Shown: one piece after another, positions 18,157 through 27,004 of the stretch
Layout of the letters: each line of letters opens with the position of its first letter
How positions within the stretch are numbered: the stretch's first letter is position 1
Assembly: GCA_947494545.1 (NCBI GenBank)
Contig: CANLVH010000006.1
Span: 124,001-188,000, forward strand
Reading direction: 5' to 3'
DNA: 64,000 nt
Origin: an uncultured Mesonia sp.
Lineage (GTDB): Bacteria > Bacteroidota > Bacteroidia > Flavobacteriales > Flavobacteriaceae
Translations under genes and position numbers: made by a program
Notes under the pieces: generated by a model
The model's input: the letters and a program-made list of their open reading frames with translations, nothing else
The model's database searches: none
Told to the model about the DNA's origin: nothing

Positions 18157-18569
18157 TCTTTTATCTTTTCAATTTTTACTTTATTGATTCCTACTTAAAA
18201 AAGCTATTTTAAGCTTTATTTGGAGAGAAATCACCCAAAAGCGCAAATTACTAAATATGCCGCACTTATAAAATTTAAACCCTATTACTTAGCATAATTT
18301 TAAAGAATTATCCTATTCTAAGTTTCTTATGATTGTTACTCGAGTAATCGAGTATTCGTTTGGCGTCTGACGTTTTGTTTGTTGCTCGGCAGCTAATTGG
18401 TGTATTACAAAAGACCAAAAATTCAAAATTTAGCGCATACAGCGTAAAGCTTAAAGCGTATAGCCTCCATCTTCTATTTTCTCTTTTCTATTCCCCACCC
18501 TACAAATAATAATTGCAGTTTTAAAGCCCGATAAAAGCGCTAATTCAATATTCTTACTATTTTTGTCCT
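18157..18569. other. Gene-free 413-base region with degenerate repeats
   Basis: No ORF with coding character. It contains a short palindrome cluster, ACTCGAGTAATCGAGT, near 18338-18353 and a repeat-like block at 18441-18464 (AGCGTAAAGCTTAAAGCG then TATAGC), whose core GCTTAAAGCGTA recurs at 56388-56399. The divergent promoters of rocD and rlmD must lie here; a -7 octamer for rlmD is at 18558-18565. Confidence 0.65.
18558..18565 (+). promoter_or_regulatory. -7 element almost abutting the rlmD start
   Basis: TATTTTTG, exact TAnnTTTG, with only 4 bases between it and the ATG at 18570, suggesting a leaderless or near-leaderless transcript. No TTG -33 element is seen. Confidence 0.45.
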
Positions 18570-19982
18570 ATGGCAAGAAAAAACAGAAAAAAAGAGTTTG
18601 AAGCAATAGAGGTTACCGGAGCCGGCGCAAAAGGAAAAGCTATTGCAAAATCTCCCGACGGAAAAGTTATTTTTATAGATCACGCCGTACCCGGCGATGT
18701 AGTAAATCTAAAGACCTACAAAAAAAGAAAAGCGTATTACCACGCAAAAGTTACCAGTTTTGTATCCTATTCCGATAAACGCACCGAACCGGTTTGTCAG
18801 CATTTTGGCACTTGCGGCGGCTGCAAATGGCAAAATATGGAATACAAATACCAGTTGCAGAGCAAACAAAGTGAGGTAGTTAATAATCTAGCTAGAATAG
18901 GCAAAATAGAATTACCGGAAATAAGCACAATTTTAGGTAGTAAAGACATCTATTTTTACCGTAATAAAATGGAGTTCTCTTTTAGCGATAGCAGGTGGTT
19001 AACCTTAGACGAAATAAATAGCGGAGAAGATATTGAAGATAAAAATGCACTCGGATTTCACATTCCCGGTATGTGGGATAAAATCTTAAATATTCAAAAA
19101 TGCCACTTACAAGAAGATCCAAGTAATGCCATTAGAAACGAAGTAAGAGATTTTGCTACCCAAAATAATATTCCTTTTTTTAATGCTCGAGATAAAAAAG
19201 GTCTTTTACGTACTTTAATGATTAGAACCTCCTCAACCGGAGAAGTTATGGTTTTGGTGCAGTTTTTTTATGAAGATAAAGAAAACCGGGAGTTGCTACT
19301 AAATTTTATGGCTGAACGCTTTACGGAAATTACCGCTCTGCTTTATGTCATTAACGAAAAAGGCAACGATACTATTTACGATCAGGAAGTGGTTTGTTAT
19401 AAAGGCCGCGACCATATTTTTGAAGAAATGGAAGGTCTGCGTTTTAAGATAAATGCCAAATCTTTTTACCAAACCAATTCGCAACAAGCTTACGAACTGT
19501 ATAAAATAACCCGCAATTTTGCCGATTTAAATGAAGAAGATTTGGTTTATGATTTATATACCGGCACCGGCACAATTGCACAATTTGTTGCAAAAAAAGC
19601 CAAAAAAGTAGTTGGTGTAGAAGCCGTACCAGAAGCTATAGAAGATGCTAAGAAAAACGCCGAATTAAACAATATTAACAATGTAGCTTTTTATGCCGGC
19701 GATATGAAAAAAGTATTTACAGAGGCTTTTATAGAAGAAAACGGTAAACCGGACGTTATTATAACAGATCCGCCGCGAGATGGGATGCATAAAGATGTAG
19801 TTGCTCAAATTACCAAGATTTTACCAAAACGTATTGTGTATGTAAGTTGCAATAGCGCTACACAAGCAAGAGATTTGGCTTTATTAGACGAACATTATAA
19901 GGTTACAAAAGTACAACCGGTAGATATGTTTCCGCAAACGCACCATGTAGAAAATGTGGTTAGATTAGACAGACGCACATGA
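18570..19982 (+). CDS. rlmD: 23S rRNA (uracil-C5)-methyltransferase RlmD/RumA type
   Basis: 470 residues. An N-terminal TRAM-like domain (to about 65) is followed by the Fe-S cysteine cluster CQHFGTCGGC (about 76-85), with a fourth Cys in QKCHLQ (about 178). The SAM domain has DLYTGTGT (about 330), and YVSCNS near 426 has the catalytic Cys. This is the TrmA/RumA family, which makes 5-methyluridine in RNA. RlmD is favoured over RlmC or TrmA by the iron-sulfur cluster and TRAM domain, but the exact target base cannot be read from sequence. The stop overlaps the next start (ATGA). Confidence 0.93.
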   Translation: MARKNRKKEFEAIEVTGAGAKGKAIAKSPDGKVIFIDHAVPGDVVNLKTYKKRKAYYHAKVTSFVSYSDKRTEPVCQHFGTCGGCKWQNMEYKYQLQSKQSEVVNNLARIGKIELPEISTILGSKDIYFYRNKMEFSFSDSRWLTLDEINSGEDIEDKNALGFHIPGMWDKILNIQKCHLQEDPSNAIRNEVRDFATQNNIPFFNARDKKGLLRTLMIRTSSTGEVMVLVQFFYEDKENRELLLNFMAERFTEITALLYVINEKGNDTIYDQEVVCYKGRDHIFEEMEGLRFKINAKSFYQTNSQQAYELYKITRNFADLNEEDLVYDLYTGTGTIAQFVAKKAKKVVGVEAVPEAIEDAKKNAELNNINNVAFYAGDMKKVFTEAFIEENGKPDVIITDPPRDGMHKDVVAQITKILPKRIVYVSCNSATQARDLALLDEHYKVTKVQPVDMFPQTHHVENVVRLDRRT

Positions 19983-20503
19983 AAAAGATAATTTTTCTTT
20001 TAATAAGTACAGTTTTATTCTTCTCTTTTGGTTGCGAAAGAGACGATATTTGTGCCGAAACTACTATTACCACACCAAAATTGGTAATAGTTTTTAGAGA
20101 TGCAGAAGATCCTACCAAAACCAAAAGAGTAGAAAATTTTAACGCGAAAGCAATTGGCGAAGAAGATTTCTATTTTGAAACTCCGGTAAACGATACCATC
20201 GTAAAACTACCGCTAAAAACCAGTATGGGCAACACCAACTACCAATTTATAATTAACAGTGTAGAAAATACCGATGAAGACGAAGAAGATACACCGGCCC
20301 CAAACACAGACGAAATAAATTTTATTTACACTCCGGTAGATGTTTTTGTAAGCCGAGCGTGCGGTTATAAAACCGAATTTTTAGAATTAGATGCCAATCT
20401 AATTGGCGAGCAAAACAATGCTAATTGGATAGATAATATAAATGTACAACAACCAAATAATATTGTAAATGAATTTACAACGCACCTTTATTTTTATCAT
20501 TAG
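19979..20503 (+). CDS. DUF6452 family lipoprotein
   Basis: 174 residues. It has a signal peptide with lipobox FSFGC, then CERDDICAE, so the lipid Cys is followed by acidic residues. The RDDIC start and a late SRACGYKTEF segment match the flavobacterial DUF6452 family, which I recall lying between rlmD and DUF6048. Function unknown; a periplasmic or outer-membrane lipoprotein. It overlaps rlmD by 4 bases and the next gene by 35 bases, so the three form one translationally coupled unit. Confidence 0.82.
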   Translation: MKKIIFLLISTVLFFSFGCERDDICAETTITTPKLVIVFRDAEDPTKTKRVENFNAKAIGEEDFYFETPVNDTIVKLPLKTSMGNTNYQFIINSVENTDEDEEDTPAPNTDEINFIYTPVDVFVSRACGYKTEFLELDANLIGEQNNANWIDNINVQQPNNIVNEFTTHLYFYH

Positions 20504-21197
20504 TTTGGTTGTACTTTTTTGCCAGAAAACAACTGCGCAAGACCAATCTGTTGCGGCAGATTCTTTAATATTAAAAGACAAATACGGCATTAGGGTTGGT
20601 GCAGATTTAAGCAAACCCATACAAACCTTGCTAGATGACAATTACACAGGTTTTGAACTTATTGGCGATTATAGATTTTTAAAGAATTTTTACGCTGCCG
20701 CGGAATTAGGTAACGAAAAATACCACTACACAGAACCTTATTTAGACATTACCAGCAAAGGGAGTTATGCAAAAATAGGCGTTAATTACAATACCTACGA
20801 AAACTGGTTAGATATGCAAAACGAAATTTATGTTGGTTTGCGCTATGGTTTTGCCACGTTTTCGCATACGTTACATCGCTATAATATTTATACGGCAGAT
20901 AATTATTTTGGTGTAGATACACGAGAAGTTAATCAAGACTTTAACAATTTATCTGCGCATTGGGCAGAACTGCAATTGGGTTTAAAAGCAGAGCTTTTTA
21001 ATAACCTTTTCTTGGGTGTTCACGTACAAATAAAACAGCGCGGAACCGCTACTGAGCCAGATAATTTCGATAATTTATTTATTCCGGGTTTTAACCGCAC
21101 TTACGGCAATAGTAAGTTTGGTGTAGGTTGGGGCTATTCTCTTTCGTATTTAATCCCTATTTATAAAAAAGAACACAAAAAGAAAATACCCGATTAA
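20469..21197 (+). CDS. DUF6048 family outer membrane beta-barrel protein
   Basis: 242 residues with a signal peptide ending near KTTAQ. The mature part alternates hydrophobic and polar residues with many Tyr, Phe and Gly (GVRVGADLSKPI-like strands) and ends in YLIPIYKKEHKKKIPD, as expected of a small outer-membrane barrel. It matches the flavobacterial DUF6048 family by context after DUF6452. The 35-base overlap with the upstream gene is long but both signal peptides are convincing. Function unknown. Confidence 0.82.
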   Translation: MNLQRTFIFIISLVVLFCQKTTAQDQSVAADSLILKDKYGIRVGADLSKPIQTLLDDNYTGFELIGDYRFLKNFYAAAELGNEKYHYTEPYLDITSKGSYAKIGVNYNTYENWLDMQNEIYVGLRYGFATFSHTLHRYNIYTADNYFGVDTREVNQDFNNLSAHWAELQLGLKAELFNNLFLGVHVQIKQRGTATEPDNFDNLFIPGFNRTYGNSKFGVGWGYSLSYLIPIYKKEHKKKIPD

Positions 21198-22357
21198 TCC
21201 CGCTCTTTTTTAGCTTTTTTAGAACCTTCATAAATTTCATACTTTAAGAAACGCGATTCTAATTTACCGTTATACAGTTTAATTTTTTTAGAAGGTCGTA
21301 AACCTACATTTTTAATCGCTTCTAAATTAGAAACAATAAACCAAGCTTGCGTTCCGTGATAATTTCGTTTTAAGGTATTGCCTATATCTTCATAAAATTT
21401 TTCTAGATTAAGCAGTTCTAATCGTTCGCCATACGGCGGATTAAAAACCATATGTAAAGGTCCATTTACCGGTTTTTCTGTACGGAAAAAATCGCACTGT
21501 TCAATTTCAATAAAATCAGATAAATTGGCATTTTTTACATTTTCTAAAGCTTTATAAACAGCCGAAGAAGCCTTATCATACCCTATAATTTTGTATTCAA
21601 AACCACGAATTCTATTCAGTAAAGATTCTTCTATTTTTTCGAACAACTCTACATCCCAATCTTTCCATTTTTCAAAACCAAATTCTTTTTTATTCAAATT
21701 TGGCGGAATGTTACAGGCAATCATTGCAGCTTCTACCAAAATAGTACCGCTACCACACATTGGGTCTAGAAAATCTGAACGGCCATCCCAACCGGAAAGC
21801 AATAACATTCCTGCCGCCAAAACTTCGTTTATTGGCGCAAGATTGGTGGCAGAACGGTAACCTCTTTTATGCAAAGATTGCCCGGAGCTGTCTAAAGAAA
21901 CCGTACAATACTTATCTTCTATATGAATGTTTATGCGTAAATCTGGATAGTCTAAATCTATACTTGGTCTGTGGCCGGTTTTCTCTCTAAATTGATCTAC
22001 AATAGCATCTTTGGTTTTTAATGCTATAAATTTGCTATGGGTAAAAACCTTAGAATGCACTGTAGAGTCTATGGCTAGAGTTTGGTTGGCACTCAAATAA
22101 TCACTCCAATCTATAGTGCGTATTTTGTTATAAAGGTCTTCTTCCGTAAAGACTTTAAAGCTTCGTATTGGTTTTAAAATTTTTATAGCCGTACGCAAAG
22201 CCAAGTTAGCTTTATACATAAAGCCTTTATCACCCACAAAAGTCACGTTTCGCACGCCCTTTTTTACATCCATCGCTCCAAGGTTGCGCAATTCTTTTTC
22301 TAGCAAATCTTCAAACCCATATAAGGTTTTTGCCAACATTTTATAATTATTTCCCAT
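21194..22357 (-). CDS. THUMP-domain RNA methyltransferase (RlmL/Trm14 type)
   Basis: 387 residues. An N-terminal ferredoxin-like/THUMP region (about 1-160) is followed by a Rossmann SAM domain with DPMCGSGT (near 195) and the catalytic NPPYGERL (near 305), the N/DPPY motif of N-methyltransferases on exocyclic amines. This is the bacterial RlmL N-terminal-half type that methylates guanine N2 in 23S rRNA or a similar RNA; the E. coli RlmK half is absent. It converges on DUF6048 with a 4-base overlap. A -7 octamer at 22378-22385 gives a short leader. Confidence 0.9.
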   Translation of the reverse strand: MGNNYKMLAKTLYGFEDLLEKELRNLGAMDVKKGVRNVTFVGDKGFMYKANLALRTAIKILKPIRSFKVFTEEDLYNKIRTIDWSDYLSANQTLAIDSTVHSKVFTHSKFIALKTKDAIVDQFREKTGHRPSIDLDYPDLRINIHIEDKYCTVSLDSSGQSLHKRGYRSATNLAPINEVLAAGMLLLSGWDGRSDFLDPMCGSGTILVEAAMIACNIPPNLNKKEFGFEKWKDWDVELFEKIEESLLNRIRGFEYKIIGYDKASSAVYKALENVKNANLSDFIEIEQCDFFRTEKPVNGPLHMVFNPPYGERLELLNLEKFYEDIGNTLKRNYHGTQAWFIVSNLEAIKNVGLRPSKKIKLYNGKLESRFLKYEIYEGSKKAKKERD

Positions 22358-22377
22358 AGCAATAAGTTATCTTCGCA

Positions 22378-22385
22378 CAAAAATA
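22378..22385 (-). promoter_or_regulatory. -7 element of the THUMP methyltransferase gene
   Basis: Minus strand TATTTTTG, exact TAnnTTTG, about 20 bases before the ATG at 22357. It is 3 bases away from an opposite-strand -7 element. Confidence 0.6.
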
Positions 22386-22388
22386 CAT

Positions 22389-22396
22389 TAATTTTG
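22389..22396 (+). promoter_or_regulatory. -7 element of the methyltransferase/ZIP operon
   Basis: TAATTTTG, exact TAnnTTTG. It excludes the in-frame TTG at 22394 as a start and leaves the ATGs at 22403 and 22409, within a few bases of the expected transcript start. Confidence 0.55.
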
Positions 22397-22408
22397 CGGC
22401 CTATGGTT

Positions 22409-23143
22409 ATGCAGACAAAAAATTGGTACTCTTCTTGGTTTAATACCAAATATTACCACATTTTATACGGAAATAGAGATTTTAAAGAAGCGCAACTCTT
22501 TATGGATAATTTGTTGCGCTATCTAGATTTAAAAGAAAATGCCTCTATTTTAGATTTGGGCTGCGGCAAAGGCAGACATTCTATTTATCTTAATAAATTG
22601 GGATACCAAGTTACTGGTATAGACTTGTCTGTTAATAATATTGAAACGGCTAAAAAACACAGCAACCAAAGTTTAAATTTTCTCGTACACGATATGCGTG
22701 TACCGCTGAAAAAAAATTTTGATGTAGTGTTTAATCTTTTTACAAGTTTTGGTTATTTTGAAGACGAAAAAGACAATTATGCTACTATAAATGCTATTAA
22801 ACAAGAATTAAAACCGGGAGGTTGTGGTGTAATAGATTTTATGAATGCCAAACGAAGCATTAAGAATTTAGTACCTCAAGAAGTAAAAACCGTGCAGGGA
22901 ATTGATTTTCATATTTCACGAAAAGTAGAAAACAACTTTATTATAAAAACAATAAAATTTGAAGATAAAGGCGAACATTTTTCGTTTGTTGAAAAAGTAA
23001 AAGCTTTAACCTTAAACGATTTTAAAGCGTATTTTGAAGCAGCCGGAATGCAATTAAAAGCTTATTTTGGTGATTATGACCTAAATTCTTTTGATGAAGA
23101 AAAATCAGATCGTTTAATCTTAATTTTTGACACTAACGAATGA
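22409..23143 (+). CDS. Class I SAM-dependent methyltransferase
   Basis: 244 residues from the ATG at 22409; an ATG two codons earlier (22403) is possible, but both lie close to the promoter -7 box. The SAM-binding motif I is LDLGCGKGRHS near residue 49, followed by GIDLS (motif II) and NLFTSFGYF. This is a generic Rossmann methyltransferase of the Methyltransf_25 kind; the substrate cannot be told. Its stop overlaps the start of the ZIP transporter (ATGA), so the two are translated together. Confidence 0.87.
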   Translation: MQTKNWYSSWFNTKYYHILYGNRDFKEAQLFMDNLLRYLDLKENASILDLGCGKGRHSIYLNKLGYQVTGIDLSVNNIETAKKHSNQSLNFLVHDMRVPLKKNFDVVFNLFTSFGYFEDEKDNYATINAIKQELKPGGCGVIDFMNAKRSIKNLVPQEVKTVQGIDFHISRKVENNFIIKTIKFEDKGEHFSFVEKVKALTLNDFKAYFEAAGMQLKAYFGDYDLNSFDEEKSDRLILIFDTNE

Positions 23144-23805
23144 GTTTTATTTTACCAATTTTGGCGGTAATAATCGGTTTTTTAATCGCTTATTTTATAA
23201 AAACCGGCAAAGCTGCCATACAATTGTTGCTATCATTTAGTGGCGCTTTATTATTGTCTATTACGGTTTTTGAATTTTTACCCAAAGTATACCAGTCTTA
23301 CTCTAAAACCGTAGGACTTTTTATCATGATTGGTATCTTGTTGCAGGTATTTTTAGAGTTTTTATCGCGCGGCGCAGAACACGGCCATATGCACCAAGAC
23401 CCTAATCAAAAAAACTTTCCTTATTTGCTATTTATAAGTTTGTGTATTCATGCGCTTATAGAAGGTTACCCATTACATGAAAATGAGCATTTACTTTTTG
23501 GGGTGGTAATTCATAAAATTCCGGTTGCTATAATTATCTCTACTTTTTTACTGAAAGCAAAGTTAAGCCGAACAAAGTCTATTCTATTTCTTGTTATTTT
23601 TGCCTTAATGACGCCAATAGGAAGCTATGTAAACCAACATTTTGAAGAATTAAAACATATTGAAAAATACATTCACGCTTTAGTTATTGGTATATTTTTG
23701 CACGTTTCTACCACTATTTTGTTTGAGTCTTCTAAAAATCATCAATTTGATTTCTCTAAAACGCTATCGATTATTTTAGGAATTTGTATTGCTTATTTTT
23801 TGTAA
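23140..23805 (+). CDS. ZIP family metal transporter
   Basis: 221 residues with about eight hydrophobic segments. A His-rich loop, EHGHMHQD (about 84-91), sits after the third helix, and conserved metal-site residues appear in HALIEGYPLHENEH and GVVIHKIPVA (about 108-135), the TM4/TM5 pattern of ZIP zinc/iron permeases. It imports Zn or a similar divalent cation across the inner membrane. Overlap with the upstream methyltransferase gene suggests shared expression, but no functional link is evident. Confidence 0.88.
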   Translation: MSFILPILAVIIGFLIAYFIKTGKAAIQLLLSFSGALLLSITVFEFLPKVYQSYSKTVGLFIMIGILLQVFLEFLSRGAEHGHMHQDPNQKNFPYLLFISLCIHALIEGYPLHENEHLLFGVVIHKIPVAIIISTFLLKAKLSRTKSILFLVIFALMTPIGSYVNQHFEELKHIEKYIHALVIGIFLHVSTTILFESSKNHQFDFSKTLSIILGICIAYFL

Positions 23806-23819
23806 TTTATAACTGATAT

Positions 23820-25712
23820 TTAATACAAAACCCGAAACTTAATAGTGCCTTCTAAAGATTTTAATTTATTTACCACCTCTTCATCGTAGGCTTTGTTTAC
23901 ATCTGTAATAACATAACCAATTTGCTGATTGGTTTTAAGGTATTGTCCATCGATATTTATATTGTGCTGCCCGAATATAGAATTTATCTCGGCCAAAATT
24001 CCCGGACGATTGTAATGTATATGCAACAAACGGTGCGCATCTTGTAATTGCGGCAATTGTAAATTAGGAAAATTAACACTACTCGTCGTGCTTCCTGTAT
24101 TTACGTACTTAATTATTTTATTAGCAACAAAATTGGCAATATTTTCTTGGGCTTCTATCGTGCTACCACCAATATGCGGCGTTAGTATAACGTTTGGCAT
24201 TTTTTGTAAAACAGAATAAAATTGCTCTTGATTGGTTTTAGGTTCTTCGGGAAAAACATCTATTCCTGCTCCGGCTAGATTGCCGCTTTCAAGTGCTTTT
24301 TTTAAGGCATTTAAATCTACCACTTCTCCCCTACTTAAATTCAGTAAAATACTGCCTTTTTTCATCGCGTTTAATTCTTCTTTTCCTATCAGATACTTAT
24401 TTTGGGGCTTACCATCTACGTGAAGACTAATAATATCGCAGATTTCTAAAAGCTGTGTTAGCGAAGTGCATTTTGTAACATTGCCCAAAGGCAGTTTATC
24501 TTCTGTATCGTAATAATAAACATCTAGCCCCATATTTTCTGCAAGAACAGAAAGTTGGGCACCAATATTTCCGTAACCAATTATTCCCAGTTTTTTACCG
24601 CGAATTTCATAGCTGTTTTGCGCAGATTTTTGCCAATTGCCATCTTGCATTGCTTGCATTTTTTGCGGAAGGTTACGCAAAAGAAAAATAATTTCTCCTA
24701 TTGCCAATTCTACCACAGACCTAGTATTACTAAATGGTGCATTAAATACAGAAACTCCTTTTTTGGCACAAGCTTCTAAATCTATTTGATTGGTGCCAAT
24801 GCAAAATGCGCCTACGCCAATAAGGCGTTTTGCTTGTTTTAAAACTTTTTCTGTTAGTAGGCTTTTAGAGCGTATTCCTAATATAGAAACATCTTTTATT
24901 TTTTCGGCTAATTCTGCTTCGTCTAAAGCAGTTGATAAACATTCTATTTGATAGCCTTCTTCTTCAAAAATCTTTTTAGCATCTGCGTGTATGTTTTCTA
25001 ACAATAAAACCTTAATGCGGTTTTTAGGATAAGAGAGCGTTCTATTCATTTGGTGTACGTATAAAAATTCGTCTAAGCTAGGTGTAATATGATCTGCTTT
25101 ATGCATTACTTTTTCGCGAGCAACGTTTTCTGTAAAAGCGTAAAATTTATTGGCTAAACCGGCTGCTTTTACCTCATAATCTGTATAACCATCGCCCACC
25201 ACATAAACATCGCCTTGCAAATCAAGCTGTCGTAAAAGTTTTACTTTACCATTGTTGGTAGATAAAATGTTTTCTTTATCAAATCCGGTAATATTCCCTT
25301 CTTTATCATAGGTAAAAGTATTGGCGTAAACATTTTCGGTGCTAAGCCCTAAACGTTTTACCACCGGAATTATAAAATCTTGAAAGCCGCTGGAAACAAT
25401 ATAAATAGAATCTTTATTCTGAATAAAAAATGCCGGATTTCTACTAAAAGAAGTACTAATTTGCTTTTGAAGCCGCTCTATTAATAGTTCTAAATGGTCT
25501 TTGTTAGCCGGTAGTAATGCCAAACGCTTTTCTAAAGATTCCCGAAAAGAAATATCGCCTTGCATAGCTTTTTCCGTTAAGGTTTCTATCTTTTTTAAAA
25601 CCTCATTTTTATTGGGTTTATTATGTAGCGCGATCTCGGCAAGGGCTTCTAATCCTTCTACTTTGGTAAAAGTACTGTCAAAATCTATTATATAATTTTT
25701 GTTTTCGGCCAT
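23820..25712 (-). CDS. serA: Fused phosphoserine phosphatase-like / 3-phosphoglycerate dehydrogenase (SerB-SerA)
   Basis: 630 residues with three parts. Residues 1-220 are a HAD phosphatase with DFDST (the nucleophile Asp motif, 10-14), IVSSGFQDF and VGDGYTDYE. Residues ~230-540 are a D-2-hydroxyacid dehydrogenase with the Rossmann motif GIIGYGNIGAQL, SRGEVVD, and the catalytic TPHIGGST. Residues ~555-630 are an ACT domain. The dehydrogenase and ACT match SerA, the first step of serine synthesis; the HAD part resembles SerB, the last step. If both are active, one chain carries two of the three steps, with SerC elsewhere. The fusion is in frame with no internal stop. Confidence 0.92.
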   Translation of the reverse strand: MAENKNYIIDFDSTFTKVEGLEALAEIALHNKPNKNEVLKKIETLTEKAMQGDISFRESLEKRLALLPANKDHLELLIERLQKQISTSFSRNPAFFIQNKDSIYIVSSGFQDFIIPVVKRLGLSTENVYANTFTYDKEGNITGFDKENILSTNNGKVKLLRQLDLQGDVYVVGDGYTDYEVKAAGLANKFYAFTENVAREKVMHKADHITPSLDEFLYVHQMNRTLSYPKNRIKVLLLENIHADAKKIFEEEGYQIECLSTALDEAELAEKIKDVSILGIRSKSLLTEKVLKQAKRLIGVGAFCIGTNQIDLEACAKKGVSVFNAPFSNTRSVVELAIGEIIFLLRNLPQKMQAMQDGNWQKSAQNSYEIRGKKLGIIGYGNIGAQLSVLAENMGLDVYYYDTEDKLPLGNVTKCTSLTQLLEICDIISLHVDGKPQNKYLIGKEELNAMKKGSILLNLSRGEVVDLNALKKALESGNLAGAGIDVFPEEPKTNQEQFYSVLQKMPNVILTPHIGGSTIEAQENIANFVANKIIKYVNTGSTTSSVNFPNLQLPQLQDAHRLLHIHYNRPGILAEINSIFGQHNINIDGQYLKTNQQIGYVITDVNKAYDEEVVNKLKSLEGTIKFRVLY

Positions 25713-25757
25713 TTTCTAAAGTTATAAAAAATTATCTCATTTCGTTTTTTTCCATAA

Positions 25758-25802
25758 AAAAACTGCTAAAACTAAATATATTATTCAGCGTTAACAGTTT
25801 TT
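25758..25802 (-). terminator. Terminator downstream of trxB
   Basis: Minus strand arm AAAAACTGTTAA (25802-25791) pairs with TTAGCAGTTTTT (25769-25758), 12 bp with one G-U, around a long A/T-rich loop, followed by further Ts. It lies 27 bases past the trxB stop. Confidence 0.65.
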
Positions 25803-25828
25803 AAGTAGATAAGTTTTACTTTTATGCT

Positions 25829-26800
25829 TTAAGCTTTAACTTCTTCTTGTGTTTCTACCGTAGCTAAATAACGTTCTGCATCTAGCGCAGCCATACAACC
25901 GGTACCGGCTGCGGTAACTGCTTGACGGTATTCTTTATCTTGCACATCTCCGCTGGCAAAAACGCCCGGAAGATTGGTTTTTGTGCTTTTACCTTTAGTT
26001 AATAAATATCCGGCATCATCCATATCTAACTGTCCGCTAAATATTTCTGTGTTAGGTTTATGCCCAATTGCAATAAACAATCCGGTTATTTTAATTTCTT
26101 CTTTTTCGTTGGTTTGGTTGTTTACCATTCGTAAACCTTCTACCACTTGCTCTCCTAGAACTTCGTCTATTTCCGTAAAGTAACGTAAATCTATATTTTC
26201 TGTATTGGTAACGCGGTGTTGCATAGCTTTTGAAGCTCGCATCTCTCCTTTTCTTACCAACATGGTTACTTTGTTACAGATATTTGCCAAATAAGTAGCT
26301 TCTTCTGCCGCGGTATCGCCACCGCCTACTATGGCAACATCTTGCCCTTTATAGAAAAAACCGTCGCAAACTGCACAAGCAGAAACGCCGCCTCCGCGCA
26401 AACGTTGCTCACTTGGTAAGCCCAAATATTTTGCTGTGGCGCCGGTAGAAATTATAACCGTTTCTGCTTCTACCCACGTTTTATTGTCTACACAGGCTTT
26501 ATGAATGCCGCCGTGGTCTTTACTTAATTTTACTTCGGTTACCATTCCCATGCGTACCTCGGTGCCAAATCTTTCTGCTTGTTGTTGCAATTGCACCATC
26601 ATAGTTGGTCCGTCTATTCCTTCCGGGTAACCGGGAAAATTATCTACATCTGTTGTGGTAGTAAGTTGACCGCCCGGCTCCATACCGGTATACATTATAG
26701 GTTTCAAATCTGCTCGTGCGGCATAAATGGCTGCAGTATAACCTGCCGGCCCCGAACCAATAATTAAACACTTTATTCTCTCTATTGATTGCTCTTCCAT
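25829..26800 (-). CDS. trxB: Thioredoxin-disulfide reductase
   Basis: 323 residues. FAD-binding GSGPAGYTAAIYAARA is at the N-terminus, the redox pair sits in CAVCDG near residue 145, and NADPH-binding GGGDTAAEEA follows. The C-terminal GVFASGDVQDKEYRQAVTAAGTG is diagnostic of TrxB. It reduces thioredoxin with NADPH and thus supplies, among others, the MsrB enzymes elsewhere in this window. It is monocistronic as far as visible. Confidence 0.97.
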   Translation of the reverse strand: MEEQSIERIKCLIIGSGPAGYTAAIYAARADLKPIMYTGMEPGGQLTTTTDVDNFPGYPEGIDGPTMMVQLQQQAERFGTEVRMGMVTEVKLSKDHGGIHKACVDNKTWVEAETVIISTGATAKYLGLPSEQRLRGGGVSACAVCDGFFYKGQDVAIVGGGDTAAEEATYLANICNKVTMLVRKGEMRASKAMQHRVTNTENIDLRYFTEIDEVLGEQVVEGLRMVNNQTNEKEEIKITGLFIAIGHKPNTEIFSGQLDMDDAGYLLTKGKSTKTNLPGVFASGDVQDKEYRQAVTAAGTGCMAALDAERYLATVETQEEVKA

Positions 26801-26976
26801 ACTTTAATCTTTTTTGCAAGTGTAAAAATAACAAGTTCTAGCACAAGACAGAATTATTTTGCTATAAAACTTCCTATTTCTTTATAAGAAAAACCTATAT
26901 AGCAAAGTGTTAGGTTTTGTTTAAGCTTTATAAGATAATCTAGTCTCAATTTAAGCCAAAAGTTGATATAATTTAA

Positions 26977-26984
26977 TATTTTTG
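26977..26984 (+). promoter_or_regulatory. -7 element of the tryptophan dioxygenase gene
   Basis: TATTTTTG, exact TAnnTTTG, 20 bases before the ATG at 27005. No well-spaced TTG upstream. Confidence 0.55.
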
Positions 26985-27004
26985 TTAAAAAACCACCCTG
27001 AATT

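Noticed and set aside
18338-18353. Palindromic ACTCGAGTAATCGAGT as an operator
   Set aside because: It is far from both start codons and not placed relative to any promoter element; no second copy was seen, so there is no support for a regulator site.
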